Assembly (NCBI GenBank): GCA_964466315.1
Contig: CAYXNS010000001.1
Span: forward strand, 76,093-140,092
Length of the DNA stretch: 64,000 nt
DNA from: SMWC01 sp964466315
GTDB taxonomy: Bacteria > Pseudomonadota > Gammaproteobacteria > Steroidobacterales > Rariloculaceae
Direction of reading: 5' to 3'
Under the pieces are notes generated by a model, which worked only from the letters and a program-made list of their open reading frames with translations, did not search any database and was not told where the DNA came from. Positions 34,859 through 41,373 of the stretch are shown piece by piece; position 1 is the first letter of the stretch; every line of letters begins with the position of its first letter. The position numbers and the translations under genes are program-made.

Positions 34859-35743
34859 TTAAAGCGTGTCGGCGCAAGTCGGGAACAGACTACCATCGCC
34901 GAACGGGCTGATCGGCCCTGGTGGCGAGATGTTCTGGTTATTGAAGTCCGACGCGGTGCCCGTTAGCTCGAAGCTCAGAGCCTCGGCAAACTCGGTGCCG
35001 CTGACATCGCCTACCGTTGCCTGCAGCGTAACCTGGGCGTAGTACGCGTATTCCTGTGGGTAGAACAGGTCGACGAAACCGAAGCCGTTCTGATCGGTCA
35101 CGAGCGTACCGCCGCCGGTTCCTTGTGCGGAGACCGTGGCGATGTTGTTCGCTTCGAGCCGGCCGCTCGAGTTGAAATCTTCGCCGGCGTCGAGAATACC
35201 GTTGCGGTTTACGTCCTCGTCCGCGCAAACGGCCGTGGTCGTCGTCCACGAGCTTCCGCCCAGAGGGAAGCTCCGGAAACCATTCATGTAGAAGTCGGAT
35301 AGAACGGCGACCTGTACCGTCGCACCGGGGACGCCGTTGCCCTGCGAATCGGTGACCTGTATCGCGTACTCGACGCGGAATTGGACGCTGTTCGGCTCGG
35401 AGATCTCGTTACCGGTACCGATACTCAGGAATTGCTCGCGCTGAGCGACCGTCAACAGGACGAAATCGGTAACCGCCGCGCCCTGAACCGTGGCATCGAT
35501 CCTCACGCCTTCGGCCGCGCTCGTCACCGTGCTCGACGTGTAGAATGTCTGCGCCTGGCCGGCGCTGCCAGTCACGGCTTGTCCGGCCGACAACGTACCG
35601 CCCGTGATATCGACGGCCGAGAAGTCGATTACCTGGTTTTTCACGAGATTGCCGGCAGCATCCCGGACCGTGGCCGAAATCGCGCACTGCTCATTGATGC
35701 CAATATTCAGCGGGCTGGCCTGGAGTTCCAGCGTCGCCGGCAC
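34859..35743 (-). CDS. Ig-like (Big_1/invasin-type) domain protein, 5' end apparently missing
   Basis: Surface or secreted beta-sandwich protein of the bacterial Ig-like group. From the first possible start (GTG 35743) it has 294 residues. The first of two visible repeats begins LQASPLNIGINEQCAISATVRDAAGNLVKN, and a second holds YAIQVTDSQGNGVPGATVQV. Between them and the end is a Ca-binding-looking DVNRNGILDAGEDFN loop. The same frame stays open upstream for 75 more codons, which also read as Ig domain (SVTVNWQSGGAPINGLPVNF, GNVTVDISATNAGPAIITAT), right up to the pilQ stop codon, without any start codon or signal peptide. So the visible ORF is a remnant, a misjoined contig, or a pilQ read-through extension. 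Confidence 0.7.
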   Translation of the reverse strand: MPATLELQASPLNIGINEQCAISATVRDAAGNLVKNQVIDFSAVDITGGTLSAGQAVTGSAGQAQTFYTSSTVTSAAEGVRIDATVQGAAVTDFVLLTVAQREQFLSIGTGNEISEPNSVQFRVEYAIQVTDSQGNGVPGATVQVAVLSDFYMNGFRSFPLGGSSWTTTTAVCADEDVNRNGILDAGEDFNSSGRLEANNIATVSAQGTGGGTLVTDQNGFGFVDLFYPQEYAYYAQVTLQATVGDVSGTEFAEALSFELTGTASDFNNQNISPPGPISPFGDGSLFPTCADTL

Positions 35744-35968
35744 GGTTGCGACGAACTCTATCTGGAGCGATGTCGTCGTACCGTCGGTATTCGTCGCCGT
35801 GATGATGGCCGGGCCCGCGTTCGTCGCGCTGATGTCGACGGTGACGTTACCTGCGACGGCGTTGATGACGCTCGGGATGACCGTACCGCGAGTCGTGGAA
35901 AAGTTGACCGGTAAGCCGTTGATGGGTGCACCGCCCGACTGCCAGTTGACCGTGACGGACTGATTCGA

Positions 35969-38173
35969 CTAGTACAGGTTGGCGCCCTCTCTAAGAATCT
36001 TCGGCGTCACGAAGATCAGAAGCTCCGCCTGGTTATTCACCGTGACCGTCGAGCGGAATAGATAGCCGAGCCCTGGTATGTCGCCCAGAACCGGCACCTT
36101 ATTGATCGTCTCGCGTTCTTCGGTCTCGAAAATGCCGCCGAGTACCACGGTCTGTCCGTCGTCGACGAGCACCGTCGTGATCACGGAACGCGTATCGATG
36201 CTGGGTACGAAGCCACCCGTGGCGCTGGCTACGAGCTCGCCTACCGAGTCCTTCGTGACGAATATGTCCATGATGATGCTATCGTCAGGCGTCACCTGCG
36301 GTGTAACTGTCAAGCTCAGGACGGCTTCCTTGAACTGCGTCGTCGTCGCGCCACTCGAGGAGGACTCTTGATACGGAACCTCGACGCCCTGCTCGATGCG
36401 ACCCTCTTTCTGATTGGCTGTGATGATATGGGGTGTCGAGAGTATCTGTCCGTCACCTTCGGCCTCCAAAGCCGATAACTCGAGATCGACGAGAAAGTCG
36501 GAGTCGAGTATGGCCAAAGCAAACTGCCCCGCCGGCGCCGCTACCGGGAGATTGACGTTGTATCGCTGATCGATAGGCGGCGTCGTCACCGGGAACGGTG
36601 TGCCGGTGTTGTTGATGTTCGCGATGCCCGACTGCGCGATGATGTCGGAGCCCGTACTCGTGCCCGTGAACGACACTAGGCCGTCATTCGACCTGTCGTT
36701 GACCACTGTCGCACCGAAGCGCACGCCCAGGTCGCGGCTGTAGTCGTCGTTGACGATAACGATTCGTGACTCGATCAAAACTTGTGGAACACGAACGTCC
36801 AGCGTAGTGACTAGCCGGCGAATGCTCGCCAGTCTCTCCGAGGTGTCCTGAACCAGCAGCGTATTAGTCCTCTCGTCGATCGCGACGCTGCCGCGGTCGG
36901 AGATCAGCGGATTCGATCCGCCCCCACTGACCAGAGCCGCCAGATCACTGGCCTTCGCGTAGTTCACCTGTATGAATTCCGAACGCAGAGGCTCAAGCGT
37001 TTGCAGTTCCTGGATGGCTTCGAGTTCGGCGCGCTCTCTCGCCGCGATCTCTTCGGCGGGCGCGACGATGATGACGCTGCCGTTGCGCCGCATGTCGAGC
37101 CCCTTCGTCGTGAGGAGAATATCGAGCGCTTGATCCCAAGGCACGTTTTGCAATCGCAGTGTCACGTTACCCTGGACCGTATCGCTGACGACAATGTTGA
37201 GCTCGCTCGTGTCTGCAAGGAGCTGCAGCACGGCCCGCGTCTCGATGTCCTGGAAGTTCAACGTCAGGCGCTCGCCCGAGTATTCTCGGTTCTCATTGAA
37301 GATGCCGATTGGCTGCTCGACTTCGACGGGAATTTGGAACTCGAGTGTGAAGAGATTGTCGGTCTGGTACGCGACCTGCTCGAAGGGTGAACTTGTGGTA
37401 ATGACGAGTCGTGCATCGGCATTGACGCGCAGGGCGTCGACGGTGGTGACCGGCGTCGCGAAGTCGGTAACGTCGAGACGCCGCAATAGCGCGTCCGGCA
37501 GGCCCGTGTCCAGGAAGTCGACGATGATACGTCCGGCTTCCTCTCGAACGTCGACGGTCGTGCGTGGATCGCCGAGTTGCACTGCTACCTGTCCGGCGCC
37601 ATTCGAGCCGCGGCGGAAATCGATATTCGTGATGCCGCGATCAGCGGCTCCAGAGATAGCCTGCGTCGACCCTGGCGAAACGGGCTGTGCGGCAAAGGAC
37701 GGGCTAGGCGCTGCGCCGGCCTGCTGCCCGAGTGTGATATAGACGCTGTCGTCGACCGTTCGCGTCTCGTACGGCACCATGGTGTTCATATTGAGGACGA
37801 CGCGAGTGCGGCCGTTCGCCTCGGCTGCCAGCACGGTCGCAAGGGGGCCGAGATTGACGTCCTGCCGACGTGCCTCGAGCCCGAGAACCGTACCCGGCAG
37901 ATCCAGCGCTATCCTGGCCGGGTCGTCGATCGTAAAACTCAACGGTTCCGGCGCGGCTTCGCTCATGCGCAGGCGTAACTCGAGGGCCTGACCCGGGAGC
38001 GACTGAACGTCGATAGCTTCGAGCTGACGAGAGATGTCTTCTTGCGCTCGAAGAGGCATTGACGCGCAGAGGGCTAAGGCGATCCACATCACTGTCACCG
38101 CTCCTTGGTGAAGTCTCGTAGAGACATACCCTTTCTGGCTGGGCGCTGGTGTGTGCATAAGGTTTACTCCCAT
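35969..38173 (-). CDS. pilQ: Type IV pilus outer-membrane secretin PilQ
   Basis: Forms the gated outer-membrane ring through which the pilus passes. The 734-residue precursor has a signal peptide (VTVMWIALALCASMPLRAQ), two AMIN domains that bind peptidoglycan (residues about 45-300), an STN/N0 domain (LNFQDIETRAVLQLLADTSELNIVVSD), an N1 domain (FIQVNYAKASDLAALV) and the secretin core (VPQVLIESRIVIVNDDYSRDLGVRFG, TVVLGGIFETEERE, VPVLGDIPGLGYLFRS). ATG 38173 is preceded by AGGGA. It ends TPKILREGANLY, a normal PilQ end, but the TAG is followed in the same frame by Ig-domain sequence. Confidence 0.95.
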   Translation of the reverse strand: MGVNLMHTPAPSQKGYVSTRLHQGAVTVMWIALALCASMPLRAQEDISRQLEAIDVQSLPGQALELRLRMSEAAPEPLSFTIDDPARIALDLPGTVLGLEARRQDVNLGPLATVLAAEANGRTRVVLNMNTMVPYETRTVDDSVYITLGQQAGAAPSPSFAAQPVSPGSTQAISGAADRGITNIDFRRGSNGAGQVAVQLGDPRTTVDVREEAGRIIVDFLDTGLPDALLRRLDVTDFATPVTTVDALRVNADARLVITTSSPFEQVAYQTDNLFTLEFQIPVEVEQPIGIFNENREYSGERLTLNFQDIETRAVLQLLADTSELNIVVSDTVQGNVTLRLQNVPWDQALDILLTTKGLDMRRNGSVIIVAPAEEIAARERAELEAIQELQTLEPLRSEFIQVNYAKASDLAALVSGGGSNPLISDRGSVAIDERTNTLLVQDTSERLASIRRLVTTLDVRVPQVLIESRIVIVNDDYSRDLGVRFGATVVNDRSNDGLVSFTGTSTGSDIIAQSGIANINNTGTPFPVTTPPIDQRYNVNLPVAAPAGQFALAILDSDFLVDLELSALEAEGDGQILSTPHIITANQKEGRIEQGVEVPYQESSSSGATTTQFKEAVLSLTVTPQVTPDDSIIMDIFVTKDSVGELVASATGGFVPSIDTRSVITTVLVDDGQTVVLGGIFETEERETINKVPVLGDIPGLGYLFRSTVTVNNQAELLIFVTPKILREGANLY

Positions 38174-38189
38174 TACGTTCCCTGGGGCG

Positions 38190-38723
38190 TTAGTCGCTCA
38201 GACCGATGGCCGCGGGGCGTTCCAGGTAGCCGCCGATACTATCGGAAATAATCTCCACGAGCACGATCTCGGAGTCCGAGATTGATGTGACTCGGCCATA
38301 GTTCTGTCCCAGGTAGTGCCCGACCGCGACTCGATAGATCAAGCTATCTGAGGTCTGTACCAAACCGAAGGAATCGCCGCGGGCGTCGAGTGTTCCGACC
38401 ATTCGCAGCGTGTCCAGGGGGAACTGCTCGAGAAACTCCCGCGGTCGATTGGGATCCGGCCCCTGGATAGCATCCGGATTGCTGCTTGCGCGAGTCTGTG
38501 GCGTCTCAGGCATGAAAGGCGAGCGCCTCTCGCCGGGTTCGTAGGCATAACTCGGTGCCGGTACGACTTGTGGTAACGGTGCGATGATGCCGCCGGGGCG
38601 GGCTTTCACCTCATCGATATAGACCTGCAGATCATCCATATCGGCGCTGCATGCGCCGAGCCCCGACGCGGCGATGGCAACGGCGAGCAGGTGCCGGACA
38701 TTTTTGCGCTGGGCAGCCATCAT
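38190..38723 (-). CDS. pilP: Type IV pilus lipoprotein PilP
   Basis: Inner-membrane lipoprotein that links PilNO to PilQ. The 177-residue precursor has a lipobox around Cys25 (SGLGAC) followed by SADMDDLQVYIDEVKARPGG, a proline-rich linker, and the conserved C-terminal domain LRMVGTLDARGDSFGLVQTSD with VGHYLGQNYGRV. Its start overlaps the pilO stop by four bases. Part of pilMNOPQ. Confidence 0.94.
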   Translation of the reverse strand: MMAAQRKNVRHLLAVAIAASGLGACSADMDDLQVYIDEVKARPGGIIAPLPQVVPAPSYAYEPGERRSPFMPETPQTRASSNPDAIQGPDPNRPREFLEQFPLDTLRMVGTLDARGDSFGLVQTSDSLIYRVAVGHYLGQNYGRVTSISDSEIVLVEIISDSIGGYLERPAAIGLSD

Positions 38724-39325
38724 CCCTCCGTCGGATCTTCATCCAGGTAGCGGTAGGTCTTGGCCGTAACGTCGAGTGTCAGCTCGTCGAGCGCGTCCGG
38801 CGTCAACGGGCGAATGTTGATGTCGTGTAACGTGACGATACGCGGTAATGCGGCGATGCCACTAACGAAGTTACCGAGTTCGTGGTAGCTGCCCGACAAG
38901 CGAATCCTGATCGGCAGTTCCGCGTAGAACTCTCGCCTAATCTCTCCCATGGGCTGGAAGAGCTGCTCCTCGAGTCCGGCGCCCAACCCTGTCTGGGAGA
39001 TGTCCACGAGCAGGTTTGGAACCTCGGTACGTCCCGGTAGCTGACGAAGCATGGCACCGAAAGAACGCTCTATCTCGGCGAGCTGGGAGCGATAGGCATC
39101 GAAGTTCGCGGCCTTGGTCTGCCGCTCTTCGAACGTTGCGCGCAGCTCCTGCTCCTCAAGTTCCACTCTCTCGAGCAGCGGTATCTCCGAGTTGATGACG
39201 AAAAAATAGATGCTGAGCGTGCCAACGGCGACGAACACGACAACGACCGAGATCAGCCTGACAAGCAGCGGCCATCGACCGGGATCGCTCGTGTCCAGTG
39301 ATTGAAGTTCTTCGATGATGTTCAT
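38720..39325 (-). CDS. pilO: Type IV pilus alignment protein PilO
   Basis: Bitopic inner-membrane protein that pairs with PilN. One membrane helix (residues about 24-45, VRLISVVVVFVAVGTLSIYFFV), a coiled coil (LERVELEEQELRATFEERQTKAANF) and a ferredoxin-like periplasmic domain with ELPIRIRLSGSYHELGNFVSGIA. 201 residues, normal length. It overlaps pilN and pilP by four bases each, which implies balanced synthesis of the alignment complex. Confidence 0.93.
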   Translation of the reverse strand: MNIIEELQSLDTSDPGRWPLLVRLISVVVVFVAVGTLSIYFFVINSEIPLLERVELEEQELRATFEERQTKAANFDAYRSQLAEIERSFGAMLRQLPGRTEVPNLLVDISQTGLGAGLEEQLFQPMGEIRREFYAELPIRIRLSGSYHELGNFVSGIAALPRIVTLHDINIRPLTPDALDELTLDVTAKTYRYLDEDPTEG

Positions 39326-39894
39326 GGCAGCAGCACTTCGCCCTCTTCATCGCTAATAGAGACCTGCTGGGCGAAAATAGTGAACTCGGCATTACGTGCT
39401 GCCCCATCCTCAACCGTCTCCACGACATCCAGCCCCGGATCTCGAAGCCACTCTGAAGAATCGATGTTGCGCATCAGCGCGGAGACGCGCGTACTCGATT
39501 GCGCCGTTCCCGAAATTTCGATGCGGGCAGCGGCCTGAGTGATTTCGGTCAGAAATACACCTTCCGGCAGTGCGTCGACGAGCTCATCGAACAGATGCAC
39601 GACCTCGGGTCGAGATCGTTGCAGTTGCTCGATGATGCCCATACGTGCCAGGAGTCGTTCCTTCTGGTTCTCCAGCCCTAGGATCTCATCGATCTGCCTG
39701 TCGAGCTCGGTGATCTCCGCCTTTAGAACGTTGTTGCGAGATTCTTGATTCTGGATCCACTGTTGAACCGTAAGTTTGCTGGCGAGCGTAATGAATCCGG
39801 CAATGAGAACGGCACCGCCCAGCGCCATCAGAAAATCTTTCTTGCATTTCTGGCGCAGTTCTTCGCGCCACGGTAAGAGATTGATTTTTGGCAT
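39322..39894 (-). CDS. pilN: Type IV pilus alignment protein PilN
   Basis: The N-terminal PKINLLPWREE is the conserved cytoplasmic motif that binds PilM. It is followed by a membrane helix (FLMALGGAVLIAGFITLAS), a coiled coil and a periplasmic ferredoxin-like domain (LPEGVFLTEITQAAARIEISG). 190 residues from ATG 39894, one base after the pilM stop; the slightly longer frame would use TTG at 39903. Confidence 0.93.
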   Translation of the reverse strand: MPKINLLPWREELRQKCKKDFLMALGGAVLIAGFITLASKLTVQQWIQNQESRNNVLKAEITELDRQIDEILGLENQKERLLARMGIIEQLQRSRPEVVHLFDELVDALPEGVFLTEITQAAARIEISGTAQSSTRVSALMRNIDSSEWLRDPGLDVVETVEDGAARNAEFTIFAQQVSISDEEGEVLLP

Positions 39895-39895
39895 G

Positions 39896-40957
39896 TCAGT
39901 CAAAACTCCTCAACGCTAAACCACACGCTGTCAAAAGCGCCGTCGCATCGCTGCGTATGCCCTGAGCCTTCGCTTTCGTTGACAACTTCATCTGCCCCAG
40001 CGGATCGCCGATCTCGGTGGGGATACCGACTCGGCTGCTGATCACGTCGGCAACGCCGGGAATGTTGGCGCAACCACCGCACACGAGAATCTGATCGGGT
40101 TGCTCGCGGTCGCTGCCCGACGCGAGAAAGAACTGCAGCGAGCGGCTGACCTGCTGCGACATATCGTCGATAAACGGGTCGAGCACTTCGGGTTGATAGT
40201 TACTCGGCAGGCCGCCTTCCTTCTTCGCACGCCCGGCATCCTCGACCGACAACCCATAAGTCCGCATGATCTCTTCGGTGAGCTGCTGTCCGCCGAACGC
40301 AAAATCGCGCGTGTAGATGACTTTGAGGTCCTTGAGCACGCTGAACGTCGTCGAGCTCGCGCCGAAATCCATGATGGCGATGAACTTGCCCTCGCCGTTA
40401 TCGACCATCTGATGCGCGAGTAGCTGGCAGGCGTTCTCTACGGCGAAAGCTTCGACGTCCACCACGCTCGCGTCCATGCCCGCGGACTCGACTGCGACCT
40501 GACGTTGATCGACGTTCTCGGTTCGGGTTGCGACGAGCAGGATGTCTTGCATGTCCGGGTCACGCTCGCTCTCGCCGATGACCTCGAAATCGAAGCTGAC
40601 CTCTTCTATCGGAAACGGGATGTACTGATCGGCCTGGAGTTCGACCTGGCCCTCGAGATCGCTGTCGGTTAGATTACTCGGCATCTGAATGACTTTAGTA
40701 ATGACGGCGTCGCCGCTGATCGCGAAGGCGACGTCTCTGACCTTCGTACCGGAACGCTTCACCGCACGGCGGATCACCTCGCCGACGGCCTCGGCGTCGA
40801 CGATCGCCTTTTCGTTGATCGCATTGGGCGGCGTCGGCTCGGCAGCATAGGATTCGACCCGGTATTCCTGGCCGTTCTGGTTCAGCTCGATCAACTTGAT
40901 CGAGGAGGTCGTAATATCCAGCCCGATAAGGACCTTGGTCACCCGGCTTCCGAACAC
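39896..40957 (-). CDS. pilM: Type IV pilus assembly ATPase-like protein PilM
   Basis: Actin-like (FtsA-fold) cytoplasmic protein that binds the PilN tail and couples the motor ATPases to the alignment complex. The 353-residue protein shows LIGLDITTSSIKLIEL (phosphate 1), FIAIMDFGASSTTFSVL (phosphate 2) and ILVCGGCANIPGVAD (adenosine loop). GTG 40957 (VFGSRVTKVLIGLD) has AAAGGA six bases upstream and is preferred over a start at 40993. A small hairpin (CCAAC/GTTGG) sits just 5' of the ribosome site. The gene heads the pil operon, downstream of a c-di-GMP riboswitch. Confidence 0.94.
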   Translation of the reverse strand: MFGSRVTKVLIGLDITTSSIKLIELNQNGQEYRVESYAAEPTPPNAINEKAIVDAEAVGEVIRRAVKRSGTKVRDVAFAISGDAVITKVIQMPSNLTDSDLEGQVELQADQYIPFPIEEVSFDFEVIGESERDPDMQDILLVATRTENVDQRQVAVESAGMDASVVDVEAFAVENACQLLAHQMVDNGEGKFIAIMDFGASSTTFSVLKDLKVIYTRDFAFGGQQLTEEIMRTYGLSVEDAGRAKKEGGLPSNYQPEVLDPFIDDMSQQVSRSLQFFLASGSDREQPDQILVCGGCANIPGVADVISSRVGIPTEIGDPLGQMKLSTKAKAQGIRSDATALLTACGLALRSFD

Positions 40958-41216
40958 CTGTTTTCCTTTCCAACTCCGAGGGTTGGGGTACAATCCTAAT
41001 ATTCTGTCAAGTTATCCAATTTAACTATATATCAGGCAAGAGATACATAGTTATGACCGAATTCACGACCCCGGCCGTGTATCGGGTTACCTGCTCCGGC
41101 AGGCCCAGCGGCGAGGAATCCGGGCGCTTTCGGGCCGTGATTCGGTTTCGAAAGGGGGCGTGCTCGTGGCCTGGACGGGCGGTGGACAAGGGCGGCTGGC
41201 GAAGCGGTCTTCTCCT
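40958..41216 (-). other. pilM leader between riboswitch and start codon
   Basis: About 260 bases with no gene. On the minus strand it holds a second copy of CCTGCCGGAGCAGG-type sequence (41090-41102), GAATC/GATTC and CACG/CGTG hairpins, an AT-rich stretch (41000-41040) that includes TTGACA at 41003-41008 and could house a second promoter, and a CCAAC/GTTGG hairpin next to the pilM ribosome site. I see no stem followed by a T-run, so the way the aptamer acts on pilM is not evident. Confidence 0.55.
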
Positions 41217-41322
41217 GCTCCGGCAGCCCCGCTATCCTAGGCGGGCCTTGTGGATAAAGGCCCGGCCCGTAGACCGGTGGCTTTGCGTCCCTATCTTTCG
41301 ATGGGTTTGCCTACTCCGGCGA
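41217..41322 (-). promoter_or_regulatory. Cyclic-di-GMP class I (GEMM-I) riboswitch aptamer ahead of pilMNOPQ
   Basis: The minus strand carries the class I c-di-GMP aptamer consensus in order. P1 is closed by CCGG at 41316-41319 and 41220-41223. Then GGCAAACC, the P2 hairpin with a GAAA tetraloop (CCCATCGAAAGATAGGG), GGGACGCAAAGCC, ACCGG, a P3 hairpin GGGCCTT/AAGGCCC with seven-base loop, TAGGATAGCGGGG, CTGCCGG. By alignment to the Vibrio Vc2 aptamer, the position that selects ligand (G20, in AGGCAAACC) is G, not A, which favours c-di-GMP over 3',3'-cGAMP. The A47 position in ACGCAAAG and the C92-equivalent are kept. The aptamer points to pilM, whose start is 260 bases downstream. Confidence 0.92.
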
Positions 41323-41373
41323 CTATGCGCAAAGGCACGGTCGTAGGCAAGGAAGTAGAATGCACCTTCGGCG

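Noticed and set aside
41103..41205. A second, tandem GEMM aptamer
   Set aside because: Only the 3' closing sequence is repeated; GCAAACC and ACGCAAAGCC signatures are missing.
41053..41346. A 97-codon frame on the plus strand between pilM and mrcA
   Set aside because: It covers the c-di-GMP aptamer on the other strand, has no ribosome site and no family resemblance.
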